From: Citrobacter sp. 18056
GTDB lineage: Bacteria; Pseudomonadota; Gammaproteobacteria; Enterobacterales; Enterobacteriaceae
Direction: 5' to 3'
Length of the DNA: 64,000 nt
Assembly (NCBI GenBank): GCA_902706235.1
Contig: CACSJR010000019.1
Location: 43,244 to 107,243 of the forward strand
Shown: positions 10,153 to 18,076 of the stretch, piece after piece
How positions within the stretch are numbered: the stretch's first letter is position 1
Layout: every line of letters begins with the position of its first letter
Made by a program: the position numbers and the translations under genes
Notes under the pieces: model-generated
What the model was told of the DNA's origin: nothing
Databases searched by the model: none
Seen by the model: the letters and a program-made list of their open reading frames with translations, nothing else

Positions 10153-10459
10153 TTGCCACCTCCTGCTCTACGGCTTCAAATACCGCATCGCCAAATTTGA
10201 TTGGGTCGGAAACGCTGCACTCCAGTTTTATCATGCCGTCGAAGCGCTCTTTATCACTGATAGCCACGTCAGCGGCGATGATTACCGCATCGGCCCGGGA
10301 CAGGTCGTCAGCGGTAATTTCGTTTTCTGTCCCCAGACTGCCCTGGGTTTCTACTTTGATATCATGACCCCGTTTTTTCCCTGTTATCTCAAGGGCTTCA
10401 GCGGCCATAAAGGTGTGCGCGACACCGGTTGGACAAGCAGCGACACAAACAATGTACAT
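10145..10459 (-). CDS. PTS fructose-family EIIB component
   Basis: A 104-residue IIB subunit of the fructose family, starting MYIVCVAACPTGVAHTFMAA. The phosphorylated cysteine is Cys9 in the CPTGVAHT motif, and EITADDLSRADAVIIAAD is typical of the family core. It passes phosphate from EIIA to the sugar crossing EIIC. The ATG at 10459 follows AGAGAGGA. It is the first structural gene of the operon, and its start lies only about 33 bases after a strong intrinsic terminator on the same strand (10493-10525). Its expression therefore probably depends on read-through or on an internal promoter. Confidence 0.92.
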   Translation of the reverse strand: MYIVCVAACPTGVAHTFMAAEALEITGKKRGHDIKVETQGSLGTENEITADDLSRADAVIIAADVAISDKERFDGMIKLECSVSDPIKFGDAVFEAVEQEVANG

Positions 10460-10926
10460 AACGCATCCTCTCTGATGAGTTCAGATAATAAAAAAGCACA
10501 ATGGCGAAAACGCGCATTGTGCTTTATGAATAGCGATGGGCATGCCAGAAGATGATCACCATCTGAGCCACTGGCATGACGGCACATCACCAACTGATGC
10601 AGACTCGAATTGCGGAAACTGAATGTCAGTTCCGTCCTTTTACGGCAACCCAATGTCGATGGCGACGCGGGCTGGGCTGACGGGTCGGGCAGATAAAAAT
10701 GATGCTCGATATTTATGTACAGCGCCTGACCTGCACAATCCCATAAACTCGACCAGTTTTGCGCCATTTGCACATCCATATCACCGTCATCCGGCGTATT
10801 ATTTGCAGTCAGGTCTTGCAGGGAATTAAACCAGCACACATTATCCAGCAGCGCTTTAATTTTGCTATCAATTGATAGCAAAAAAGCGATACCGTTCATG
10901 ATAAATGTGATGAAAATAGCTGGCAT
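10384..10926 (-). CDS. Unrecognised leader ORF with strong ribosome site
   Basis: An open frame of 180 codons starting ATG at 10926, MPAIFITFIMNGIAFLLSID, preceded by GGAGG with a 4-base gap, an unusually good ribosome-binding site. I recognise no family. The first 20 residues are hydrophobic; the part after about residue 80 looks less protein-like. The frame runs through the intrinsic terminator at 10493-10525 and ends inside the EIIB gene in another frame. It could be a leader whose translation controls that terminator, a shorter decayed gene, or chance. The predicted class II CRP promoter would start transcription about 18 bases before its ATG, which supports translation of at least its beginning. 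Confidence 0.3.
   Translation of the reverse strand: MPAIFITFIMNGIAFLLSIDSKIKALLDNVCWFNSLQDLTANNTPDDGDMDVQMAQNWSSLWDCAGQALYINIEHHFYLPDPSAQPASPSTLGCRKRTELTFSFRNSSLHQLVMCRHASGSDGDHLLACPSLFIKHNARFRHCAFLLSELIREDALCTLFVSLLVQPVSRTPLWPLKPLR
10493..10525 (-). terminator. Strong intrinsic terminator or attenuator before EIIB
   Basis: On the minus strand AAAGCACAATG and CATTGTGCTTT pair perfectly. An inner GCG/CGC pairing around a TTTT loop extends the stem, and a T-run (TTTTTTATT) follows. It sits about 33 bases upstream of the EIIB start and downstream of a predicted promoter at about 10944. It would therefore end a leader transcript of about 450 bases unless anti-termination occurs. Confidence 0.8.
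10860..10883. promoter_or_regulatory. Perfect 24-bp palindrome in the PTS operon leader
   Basis: The half-site TTTTGCTATCAA is followed directly by its exact reverse complement, giving a 24-bp perfect palindrome. It lies about 60 to 85 bases downstream of the predicted transcription start. A repressor operator is the simplest reading, but no local regulator gene is present in the cluster. It could also form an RNA hairpin. Confidence 0.55.
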
Positions 10927-10943
10927 ACTACCTCCGCAAATAA

Positions 10944-10993
10944 TAATCGGAGCATAAAGCAAAAAATCACTGTTAAATGTGATTTATTGCACA
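10944..10993 (-). promoter_or_regulatory. Predicted class II CRP promoter of the mannosidase/PTS operon
   Basis: A CRP site (plus strand TGTGATTTATTGCACA, one core mismatch) is centred at about 10985.5. On the minus strand a TATGCT -10 element lies at 10956-10951, which puts the start near 10944. That is 41.5 bases from the CRP centre, the classic class II spacing. This fits a catabolite-controlled sugar operon. It is predicted from sequence only. Confidence 0.55.
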
Positions 10994-11071
10994 GAGCACT
11001 CATTTTAATATCACGCGAGGAATAACACTATTAATTGTAGGTTATTTAAAATATTCTCCTTCGCGGTTATT

Positions 11072-11914
11072 TCAGGCCGCATTACGATGACGCCACTGCC
11101 CAGGCGTCATCCCCACTTCCCGGTTAAACACCACTGAAAAGTAGTTACTGTCCTCAAAGCCACAGTGCATCGCAATTTCCCCGATCATCAATTCGGAATG
11201 CTGCAGCAGATATTGCGCGTGGCAAATCCGCAACTGGCGTAAATAGTGGTTGATGGTCATGCCCGTCTGACTGCGGAACTGCTGACGCAGCGTGCGTTCA
11301 CTGCACGTTTGCTGTTCGCAGAATTGATCCAGCGCGAAAGGTCTGTTCAGGCTACCCGCCAGTGCGGTGAGAAGCTTATCGAGCAGCGCCTCGCTTTCGG
11401 TGGCCGCCAGGTTATCGGTCGCGAAGCGATGGCGCGTTAATGTCACCACCAGTTGGGCAAATAACAACTCAGCCATATCGTTCGCGTGATGACCGGTTTT
11501 ATGGCTCTCCTGTTCCAGTGCGGAGATCACCTGCCGTGCCTGGGTCATGCCGCTGCTGCCAATCCGCCAGTGCGGCGTCCAGGCCGTTCCATGCAGGCCG
11601 GGAATGTGCGCCGCCCAGTCGAGGTTCAGCTTCAGCCGCTCCGGGCAATAAATAATATTCTGCAAAACCAGATCGTTAACGGAGGCGTAGGAGTGCTTGT
11701 CTTCCGCGCGAATGTAAAACAAATCGCCCCGCGTTATGCGGTACGGGCGATCGTTGAGGATATGCAGTCCGTTGCCGCGCCACACCAGCACCAGCTCACA
11801 GAACTCATGCGTGTGCTCAGCAAACACGTTTTGCGGGTAGCGATCGGCCACCGCCACCGCTTGCTGCGGCGACGTAAAAAATTCGGCTTTTCGAAGAATG
11901 AATGGTGCAGGCAC
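11072..11914 (-). CDS. rhaR: Rhamnose-responsive activator RhaR
   Basis: AraC-family regulator of 280 residues with an N-terminal cupin sugar-binding domain ([18 protein letters not shown]) and a C-terminal two-helix-turn-helix DNA-binding region ([21 protein letters not shown] and [22 protein letters not shown]). It activates the rhaSR operon when L-rhamnose is present. The GTG at 11914 is chosen. It has GAGG six bases upstream, and it leaves the same 16 residues before [11 protein letters not shown] as E. coli RhaR. A TTG at 11926 is a poorer alternative. It lies 73 bases after rhaS and is cotranscribed with it. In E. coli rhaT follows; here the PTS/mannosidase cluster intervenes. Confidence 0.95.
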   Translation of the reverse strand: MPAPFILRKAEFFTSPQQAVAVADRYPQNVFAEHTHEFCELVLVWRGNGLHILNDRPYRITRGDLFYIRAEDKHSYASVNDLVLQNIIYCPERLKLNLDWAAHIPGLHGTAWTPHWRIGSSGMTQARQVISALEQESHKTGHHANDMAELLFAQLVVTLTRHRFATDNLAATESEALLDKLLTALAGSLNRPFALDQFCEQQTCSERTLRQQFRSQTGMTINHYLRQLRICHAQYLLQHSELMIGEIAMHCGFEDSNYFSVVFNREVGMTPGQWRHRNAA

Positions 11915-11987
11915 AGCGAACCTCAAACAGCGGATAACCGGATATTATTAGCTGTTTTTACAGCAAAAAACGGTGACTGGTCTCGCG

Positions 11988-12824
11988 TTACTGAAGTACC
12001 GTGTCGCGCCCCTGACGAATGTCACGCGGAGACCATTGGAACTCGCGACGAAAAAGCGTCGAAAAGTGGTTACTGTCGCCAAAACCACAGCGAAATGCGA
12101 TGTCTGTAACGCTTTCGTCACTATGGCGAAGCAGGTGCCGCGCTTTGGTGAGACGAATGCGATTGAGGTAGCGCTGCGGCGTCATGCTGGTGTGCTGTTT
12201 GAGCTGGCGATGCAGGGTACGCAGCGACAGCGAAAAGCGGTCAGCAACCTCTTCCCAGCACACATCGTCGGCGAAATGGTCTTCCAGCCACGCCATCAGC
12301 AAACTCAGGCGAGCATCGTTATTGGTCGCCTCTGCCGCAAGGCTGCCTTTGCGCAAATGCACCAACAGCTGCATAAACAAAATTTCGCGGTTGGCGATGG
12401 CGTGCATGTCGTCCCCACTATCGAGCGCTTCCATTTGCTGCACAACCTGCCGGACTTGTTGCAACACCGCCTGATTCACCCGCCAGTGCGACGGGTATAC
12501 GCCATTCTGCTCCTGCGGCAGCAGCTGTTGCAGGCCGGACAGAAACCGGAACGCGTCCGGAGACCGGTACAGCACATTGGTCAGGCATAAATTGTCGGTG
12601 TGCTCGTACAAATGACGGTCATGATCACGAACGAAGCACACCGTCCCGCCGGTAATGGTGTATGGCTGGCCGTTGAACACATGGATACCGGTGCCATGCT
12701 CCACAATCACAATTTCATGAAAATCATGGTGGTGCTCCGGAAACTCTGCTTGTGGAAGCCGTGGCTCAATGGCAACAGGTGCATGTCCTGACGGAAAAAA
12801 ATCCACGCTGTGCAGTACGGTCAT
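11988..12824 (-). CDS. rhaS: Rhamnose operon activator RhaS
   Basis: AraC-family activator of 278 residues, the same length as E. coli RhaS. It starts [20 protein letters not shown] and has the cupin segment [20 protein letters not shown]. The C-terminal HTH pair is [20 protein letters not shown] and [20 protein letters not shown]. With rhamnose it binds the rhaBAD and rhaT promoters as a dimer next to RNA polymerase. The start at 12824 is the second of two adjacent ATGs and has GGAGG at a better distance. It is divergent from rhaB. The 300-base gap between them carries the CRP and RhaS sites. Confidence 0.97.
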   Translation of the reverse strand: MTVLHSVDFFPSGHAPVAIEPRLPQAEFPEHHHDFHEIVIVEHGTGIHVFNGQPYTITGGTVCFVRDHDRHLYEHTDNLCLTNVLYRSPDAFRFLSGLQQLLPQEQNGVYPSHWRVNQAVLQQVRQVVQQMEALDSGDDMHAIANREILFMQLLVHLRKGSLAAEATNNDARLSLLMAWLEDHFADDVCWEEVADRFSLSLRTLHRQLKQHTSMTPQRYLNRIRLTKARHLLRHSDESVTDIAFRCGFGDSNHFSTLFRREFQWSPRDIRQGRDTVLQ

Positions 12825-13000
12825 CATGGCCTCCACGAAATGAGAAAAGTTATCAGGATAATAAGCAGCCCCCGCCATTCTCACCTTGAATTTTTGACAC
12901 TAAAGCACGCAAACCCTGTCTGATTTTCAAGAAACGACAGGAAAAAGCAGGAAATGCGTTCAGCGTCACACCCGCATGAAACGGACTTATTACTGGAAAT

Positions 13001-13071
13001 TGTGAAGCCCCTCACGTTCATCTTTGCTTTCTTGCCAGCCACCATTTAGGGCTGTCAGTGGTGAGAAGGTC
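13001..13071 (+). promoter_or_regulatory. rhaBAD control region: CRP site and two RhaS half-sites
   Basis: A CRP site (TGTGA, 6 bases, TCACG) lies at 13001-13016. Three bases later is a RhaS half-site at 13020-13036 (ATCTTTGCTTTCTTGCC). An 18-base spacer follows, then the second half-site at 13055-13071 (TCAGTGGTGAGAAGGTC). They resemble the E. coli rhaBAD sites ATCTTTCCCTGGTTGCC and TCAGTAACGAGAAGGTC. A CAGACT -10 element follows, at the position where E. coli has TAGACT. The rest of the 300-base rhaS-rhaB gap should hold the rhaSR promoter and RhaR sites, which I did not resolve. Confidence 0.75.
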
Positions 13072-13125
13072 GATATGACGACGCTCCTTCAGACTGTCTG
13101 TAATGACTATCAGAAGGATCTCCCC

Positions 13126-14592
13126 ATGAGTTTTCGCCATTGTGTGGCGGTTGATTTAGGCGCTTCCAGCGGACGCGTAATGCTTGCCTGTTACGACCGC
13201 AAAGAAAAGACTCTGACACTGCGTGAAATCCACCGTTTTATGAATACGCTCCAAAAAGTGGACAGCACCGACTGTTGGGATATCGACAGCCTGGAAGCTG
13301 AAATTCGCTGCGGGCTGAAGAAAGTTTGCGACGACGGCATTCTTATCGACAGCATCGGCATTGATACCTGGGGCGTGGACTATGTGCTGCTGGATAAAGA
13401 CGGCAACCGCGTCGGTCTGCCGATTTCCTACCGCGACAGCCGCACGCAGGGCGTGATGCAACTCGCGGAAAAAGAGCTCGGACGCGCCGATATTTACCGC
13501 CGCAGCGGCATTCAGTTCCTGCCGTTTAACACCCTTTACCAGTTCCGCGCCTTCGCTGAACAACAGCCGGAAGCGGCGGCCAGCGTCGCCCATGCGCTGT
13601 TGATCCCCGACTATTTCGCCTATCGCCTGACCGGCAAAATGAACTGGGAATACACCAACGCCACCACCACCCAGATGGTGAATATCAACACCGATAATTG
13701 GGACGAAGACCTGCTCAACTGGGCGCACGCCCCGCGCAGCTGGTTTGGCACGCCAACGCATCCAGGCAACGTGGTAGGACACTGGATTTGCCCGTTGGGC
13801 AATCAGATCCCGGTGGTCGCCGTCGCCAGCCACGACACCGCCAGTGCAGTGATTGCTTCGCCGCTGACAGGCAAGCATGCGGCCTATCTCTCTTCCGGCA
13901 CCTGGTCGCTGATGGGCTATGAAAGCAAAACGCCATGTACTAGCGATAGCGCGCTGGCGAACAACATCACCAACGAAGGCGGCGCGGAAGGCCGCTACCG
14001 GGTGCTGAAAAACATCATGGGCCTGTGGTTGCTGCAACGCGTTCTGAAAGAGCAAAACGTCAGTGATATCTCAAGGCTTATCGCTCACACACAGATGCTG
14101 CCCGCCTGTCAGTTCGTTATCAATCCGAACGATGACCGCTTCATTAATCCCGACAACATGAGCGCCGAAATTCAGGCCGCCTGCCGCGAAAGCCAGCAGC
14201 CGGTGCCGGAAAGCGTTGCCGAACTGGCGCGCTGCATTTTCGACAGTCTGGCGCTGCTGTATGCCCGTGTGCTGCACCAGCTCGCTGATCTTCACGGTCA
14301 CCGCTTTTCACAGCTGCACATCGTGGGCGGCGGCTGCCAGAACGAACTGCTCAATCAGCTCTGCGCCGATGCCTGCGGCATTACGGTTATCGCCGGGCCG
14401 ATTGAAGCTTCCACGCTGGGCAATATCGGCGTGCAGCTGATGACGCTTGATGAACTCAAGGACGTCGATGATTTTCGTAAGGTGGTGCGCGGCAACCACG
14501 CTCTCACCACCTTTAATCCGGATCCGAACAGTGAAATTGCCCGCTACGTCGCGCAGTTTCAGCCACAACAGACTAAGGAGCTTTGCGCATGA
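13126..14592 (+). CDS. rhaB: Rhamnulokinase RhaB
   Basis: FGGY-family sugar kinase of 488 residues (E. coli 489). It phosphorylates L-rhamnulose to L-rhamnulose 1-phosphate with ATP in the cytoplasm. Signatures are the N-terminal phosphate-binding loop [12 protein letters not shown], the [12 protein letters not shown] segment and the C-terminal adenosine-binding [15 protein letters not shown]. The ATG at 13126 is chosen over ATGs further upstream because it gives the family N-terminus [12 protein letters not shown] and has AAGGA upstream. The stop overlaps the rhaA start as ATGA, so translation is coupled. First gene of the rha catabolic operon. Confidence 0.98.
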   Translation: MSFRHCVAVDLGASSGRVMLACYDRKEKTLTLREIHRFMNTLQKVDSTDCWDIDSLEAEIRCGLKKVCDDGILIDSIGIDTWGVDYVLLDKDGNRVGLPISYRDSRTQGVMQLAEKELGRADIYRRSGIQFLPFNTLYQFRAFAEQQPEAAASVAHALLIPDYFAYRLTGKMNWEYTNATTTQMVNINTDNWDEDLLNWAHAPRSWFGTPTHPGNVVGHWICPLGNQIPVVAVASHDTASAVIASPLTGKHAAYLSSGTWSLMGYESKTPCTSDSALANNITNEGGAEGRYRVLKNIMGLWLLQRVLKEQNVSDISRLIAHTQMLPACQFVINPNDDRFINPDNMSAEIQAACRESQQPVPESVAELARCIFDSLALLYARVLHQLADLHGHRFSQLHIVGGGCQNELLNQLCADACGITVIAGPIEASTLGNIGVQLMTLDELKDVDDFRKVVRGNHALTTFNPDPNSEIARYVAQFQPQQTKELCA

Positions 14593-15848
14593 CCACTCAA
14601 CTTGAACAAGCCTGGGAACTGGCTAAACAGCGTTATGCCACCGTGGGTGTCGACGTCGAGGAGGCGCTGCGTCAGCTCGACCGTCTGCCTGTCTCAATGC
14701 ATTGCTGGCAGGGCGATGACGTGGCCGGGTTTGAAAACCCAGGCGGTGCGCTGACCGGCGGCATCCAGGCGACCGGTAACTATCCGGGCAAAGCGCGCAA
14801 CGCTACTGAACTGCGAGCCGATCTGGAGCAAGCCCTGAGCCTGATCCCGGGCCCAAAACGCCTTAACCTGCACGCCATTTATCTGGAATCAGACCAGCCG
14901 GTTGGCCGTAACGAAATCAAACCCGAGCATTTCAAAAACTGGGTGCAGTGGGCAAAAACCAACAAGTTGGGTCTGGATTTCAACCCGTCCTGCTTCTCGC
15001 ACCCAATGAGCGCCGACGGCTTTACCCTGGCCCACGCCAACGATGAAATTCGCCAGTTCTGGATTGATCACTGCAAAGCCAGCCGCCGCGTATCCGCGTA
15101 TTTCGGCGAGCAGTTGGGTACCCCGTCGGTGATGAACATCTGGATACCGGACGGCATGAAAGACCTGACCGTCGACCGCTTCGCGCCGCGCCAGCGTCTA
15201 ATGAACGCGCTGGATGAAATTATCAGCGAAAAACTGAGCCCGGCGCATCACATCGATGCAGTGGAAAGCAAACTGTTCGGCATTGGAGCTGAAAGCTACA
15301 CCGTCGGCTCCAACGAGTTTTACATGGGTTACGCCACCAGCCGCCAGACCGCGCTGTGCCTGGACGCGGGCCACTTCCATCCGACCGAAGTGATTTCCGA
15401 CAAAATCTCCGCCGCGATGCTGTTTGTGCCGCGCCTGCTGCTGCACGTGAGCCGCCCGGTACGCTGGGACAGCGACCACGTGGTGCTGCTGGACGACGAA
15501 ACTCAGGCTATCGCCAGCGAAATCATCCGCCATGACCTGTTCGACCGCGTACACATTGGCCTCGATTTCTTCGACGCCTCGATTAACCGCATCGCCGCGT
15601 GGGTGATTGGCACGCGCAACATGAAAAAAGCCCTGCTGCGCGCTCTGCTGGAGCCGACTGCGGAACTGCGTCAACTGGAACTCGACGGCGATTACACCGC
15701 GCGTCTGGCGCTGCTCGAAGAGCAGAAATGCCTGCCGTGGCAGGCGGTATGGGAAATGTACTGTCAGCGTCACGATGCGCCAGCAGGCAGCCAGTGGCTC
15801 GACAACGTGCGCGCCTATGAGAAAGACGTTTTAGCGAAGCGTAAATAA
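14589..15848 (+). CDS. rhaA: L-rhamnose isomerase RhaA
   Basis: A 419-residue isomerase, identical in length to E. coli RhaA and nearly identical in sequence. It converts L-rhamnose to L-rhamnulose in a metal-dependent TIM barrel. Conserved core segments include [40 protein letters not shown] and [13 protein letters not shown], which carry the metal ligands and catalytic residues of the family. The start ATG at 14589 overlaps the rhaB stop by 4 bases; AAGGAG lies upstream. It is followed by a REP pair and then rhaD. Confidence 0.98.
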   Translation: MTTQLEQAWELAKQRYATVGVDVEEALRQLDRLPVSMHCWQGDDVAGFENPGGALTGGIQATGNYPGKARNATELRADLEQALSLIPGPKRLNLHAIYLESDQPVGRNEIKPEHFKNWVQWAKTNKLGLDFNPSCFSHPMSADGFTLAHANDEIRQFWIDHCKASRRVSAYFGEQLGTPSVMNIWIPDGMKDLTVDRFAPRQRLMNALDEIISEKLSPAHHIDAVESKLFGIGAESYTVGSNEFYMGYATSRQTALCLDAGHFHPTEVISDKISAAMLFVPRLLLHVSRPVRWDSDHVVLLDDETQAIASEIIRHDLFDRVHIGLDFFDASINRIAAWVIGTRNMKKALLRALLEPTAELRQLELDGDYTARLALLEEQKCLPWQAVWEMYCQRHDAPAGSQWLDNVRAYEKDVLAKRK

Positions 15849-15851
15849 AAG

Positions 15852-15930
15852 ACATGCCCGGCGGCGCTTTGCGTGCCGGGCCTACTGGTAAGAGTAGGTC
15901 GGGTAAGCCACGCGCCACCCGGCATTTTCA
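15852..15930. repeat. REP/BIME pair between rhaA and rhaD
   Basis: Two inverted REP-like palindromes. GCCCGGCGGCGC pairs with GCGTGCCGGGC. A second unit with TAGGTCGGGTAAGCC and CCACCCGGCA follows. These are typical enteric intergenic REP elements. They lie inside the operon, where they may stabilise the upstream mRNA. Confidence 0.75.
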
Positions 15931-15946
15931 AAGGAACCACAAGACT

Positions 15947-16777
15947 ATGCAGACCATTACCGATTCCTGGTTCGTCCAGGGCATGATCAAAGCCACCACC
16001 GATGCCTGGCTGAAAGGCTGGGACGAACGCAACGGCGGCAACCTGACCCTGCGCCTCGACGACGCCGATATCGCACCGTTCGAAGCAGATTTCCATGCGA
16101 AGCCGCGCTATATCGCTCTGAGCCAGCCGATGCCCGCGCTGGCGAATACGCCGTTTATCGTCACCGGTTCCGGCAAATTCTTCCGCAACGTGCAGCTCGA
16201 CCCGACCGCCAATTTAGGGGTAGTGAAAGTGGACAGCGACGGCGCGGGCTACCACATTCTTTGGGGGCTGACCCACGAAGCGGTGCCAACCTCTGAGCTG
16301 CCAGCGCACTTCCTTTCCCATTGCGAACGCATCAAGGCGACCAATGGCAAAGACCGCGTGATCATGCACTGTCATGCCACCAACCTGATTGCCTTGACCT
16401 ATGTGCTGGAAAACGACACCGACCTCATCACCCGCAAACTGTGGGAAGGCAGTACTGAGTGTCTGGTGGTATTCCCGGACGGCGTCGGCATTCTGCCGTG
16501 GATGGTGCCGGGCACCGATGAAATCGGCCAGGCAACCGCCACTGAAATGCAGAAGCACTCGCTGGTCTTATGGCCATTCCATGGCGTGTTTGGCAGCGGC
16601 CCGACGCTTGATGAAGCGTTTGGCTTAATTGATACCGCCGAGAAATCGGCAGAAGTTCTGGTGAAGGTCTATTCGATGGGCGGTATGAAACAGACCATCA
16701 CCCGGGAAGAACTGATTGCTCTTGGCAAACGCTTTGGCGTGACCCCAATGGCATCAGCATTAGCGCTTTACGCATAA
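15947..16777 (+). CDS. rhaD: Rhamnulose-1-phosphate aldolase RhaD
   Basis: Class II zinc aldolase of 276 residues (E. coli 274). It splits L-rhamnulose 1-phosphate into dihydroxyacetone phosphate and L-lactaldehyde. The catalytic Glu117 ([10 protein letters not shown]) and zinc ligands His141 and His143 (MHCHATN) and His212 ([10 protein letters not shown]) fall at the same numbers as in E. coli. The ATG at 15947 follows AAGGA and is preferred to an upstream in-frame ATG inside the REP. A GC-rich hairpin and an ERIC element follow the stop, before the ABC transporter genes. Confidence 0.98.
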   Translation: MQTITDSWFVQGMIKATTDAWLKGWDERNGGNLTLRLDDADIAPFEADFHAKPRYIALSQPMPALANTPFIVTGSGKFFRNVQLDPTANLGVVKVDSDGAGYHILWGLTHEAVPTSELPAHFLSHCERIKATNGKDRVIMHCHATNLIALTYVLENDTDLITRKLWEGSTECLVVFPDGVGILPWMVPGTDEIGQATATEMQKHSLVLWPFHGVFGSGPTLDEAFGLIDTAEKSAEVLVKVYSMGGMKQTITREELIALGKRFGVTPMASALALYA

Positions 16778-16799
16778 CAGTTTACCGATAATAACATCG

Positions 16800-16823
16800 C
16801 GCCCCGCTCATTGAGACGGGGCG
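16800..16823 (+). terminator. Hairpin after rhaD, without a T-run
   Basis: CGCCCCG and CGGGGCG form a strong stem, with CTC/GAG extending it inside. No T-run follows, so it may be a partial terminator or an mRNA 3'-end stabiliser between rhaD and the ABC transporter genes. Confidence 0.4.
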
Positions 16824-16846
16824 AACACACACCTGCAATCTAACCA

Positions 16847-16970
16847 TTCCCTATGGATTTCGCGGTGCAGAAAGGCGGCTTTGCCGCGAGTCCCCAGGAG
16901 CTTACTCAAGTAAGTGACTGGGGTGAGTAAGAAGCCAACGCATCTGCAACGTGAAAGACGACGGGAATAA
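16847..16970. repeat. ERIC element (IRU)
   Basis: The stretch holds the hallmark core TCCCCAGGAGCTTACT and AAGTAAGTGACTGGGGTGAG, to which the classic ERIC primers are designed. Outer inverted arms (TTCGCGGTGCAG and CTGCAACGTGAA) give the element its usual length of about 125 bases. It sits between rhaD and the substrate-binding protein gene of the rhamnose ABC transporter. Confidence 0.9.
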
Positions 16971-16990
16971 CTCTAAGTGGAGTAAAAGCA

Positions 16991-17977
16991 ATGAAAATAA
17001 AACTAAGCTTGATCCTCACCGTTGCCGCACTGGCGTTTTCCGGTTCTGCTTTAGCTGAAGTCAAAATCGCCCTCGTGGCAAAATCGCTGGGAAATGGATT
17101 TTTTGAAGCAGCCAACGTTGGCGCGCAGGAAGCGGCAAAAGAGTTAGGTGACGTCAAAGTCATTTATACCGGGCCCACCACCACCACCGCAGAAGCACAG
17201 ATCGAAGTACTGAACGGGCTGATCGCCCAGGGCGTCGATGCGATCGCCATTTCAGCCAACGATCCGGACGCATTGGTGCCGGTACTGAAAAAGGCGATGC
17301 AGCGTGGGATTAAAGTGGTCTCGTGGGATTCCGGCGTGGCGCAGGCTGGCCGTCAGATCCACCTGAATCCTTCCAATAACGCGTTGATCGGTGAAACCAA
17401 CGTCAAACTGGCCGCCGATGCGCTGAAGGCGCTGAAAGTGGACAAAGGCGATGTTGCCATTCTGAGCGCCACTCCCACCTCCACCAATCAGAACATCTGG
17501 ATTGCGGAGATGAAAAAAGTGCTGCCGCAGTATCCGTCGATCAATCTGGTGACGGTGGCCTACGGCGATGACCTTTCCGATAAAAGCTACCGCGAAGCGG
17601 TCGGTTTGCTGAAAACGTATCCTGACCTGAAAGTTATCGTGTCGCCGTCATCCGTTGGCATTGTGGCCGCGGCGCAGGCAGTAAAAGATCAGGGCAAAAT
17701 CGGTAAAGTGTACGTCACTGGCCTGGGCCTGCCGTCTGAAATGGCTGGGGCAATCAAATCCGGCGCCAGCAAAAGCTTTGCTATCTGGAACCCTATCGAT
17801 CTAGGTTATGCCGCAACCTATTTAGCGGACGATCTGGTGAAAGGCACGGCCACCAAAACCGAAGCCAGCATGGGTAAACTCGGCAACGTAACGCTGGATG
17901 CCGACGGTAACGGCGCGATGGCCAAACCGTTCGTTTACGATGCCAGCAACATTGATAAGTTCTCCAAAATTTTCTGA
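16991..17977 (+). CDS. rhaS: Rhamnose ABC transporter, periplasmic binding protein
   Basis: A 328-residue periplasmic solute-binding protein with a clear signal peptide (cleavage likely after residue 22, LALA or SALA before EVKIAL) and a LacI-like periplasmic-binding fold of the RhaS/LsrB type. It captures L-rhamnose for import. Identification rests on sequence type and on the conserved order with a double ATPase, two permeases, a lactaldehyde reductase and a rhamnose mutarotase, as in the Rhizobium rhaSTPQ-U system. The symbol rhaS is the rhizobial name and is unrelated to the AraC activator also called RhaS. A good GTGGAG ribosome site precedes the ATG. It is separated from rhaD by an ERIC element. 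Confidence 0.9.
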   Translation: MKIKLSLILTVAALAFSGSALAEVKIALVAKSLGNGFFEAANVGAQEAAKELGDVKVIYTGPTTTTAEAQIEVLNGLIAQGVDAIAISANDPDALVPVLKKAMQRGIKVVSWDSGVAQAGRQIHLNPSNNALIGETNVKLAADALKALKVDKGDVAILSATPTSTNQNIWIAEMKKVLPQYPSINLVTVAYGDDLSDKSYREAVGLLKTYPDLKVIVSPSSVGIVAAAQAVKDQGKIGKVYVTGLGLPSEMAGAIKSGASKSFAIWNPIDLGYAATYLADDLVKGTATKTEASMGKLGNVTLDADGNGAMAKPFVYDASNIDKFSKIF

Positions 17978-17985
17978 TGCGTTTT

Positions 17986-18056
17986 GTAGGCCGGATAAGC
18001 GTAGCACCATCCGGCAACACGGCGGGTGGCGTTGCCGCTTACCCGCCCTACAAGAC
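17986..18056. repeat. REP/BIME element
   Basis: GTAGGCCGGATAAGCGTAGC with CACCATCCGGCA, then a second inverted unit GGCGGGTGGCG with CTTACCCGCC, is a typical pair of enteric REP palindromes. It lies between the binding-protein gene and the ATPase gene. Such elements often stabilise mRNA of the highly expressed binding protein. Confidence 0.85.
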
Positions 18057-18076
18057 CCCTTTGACGGAGAACCATG

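Noticed and set aside
14308..15773. Several 80-190 codon frames antisense to rhaB and rhaA
   Set aside because: All are inside certain, highly conserved enzyme genes and arise from GC-rich codon use.
15852..18056. Repeated palindromes considered as a CRISPR or insertion-sequence end
   Set aside because: They match REP and ERIC elements, with no regular spacers, transposase or direct repeats.
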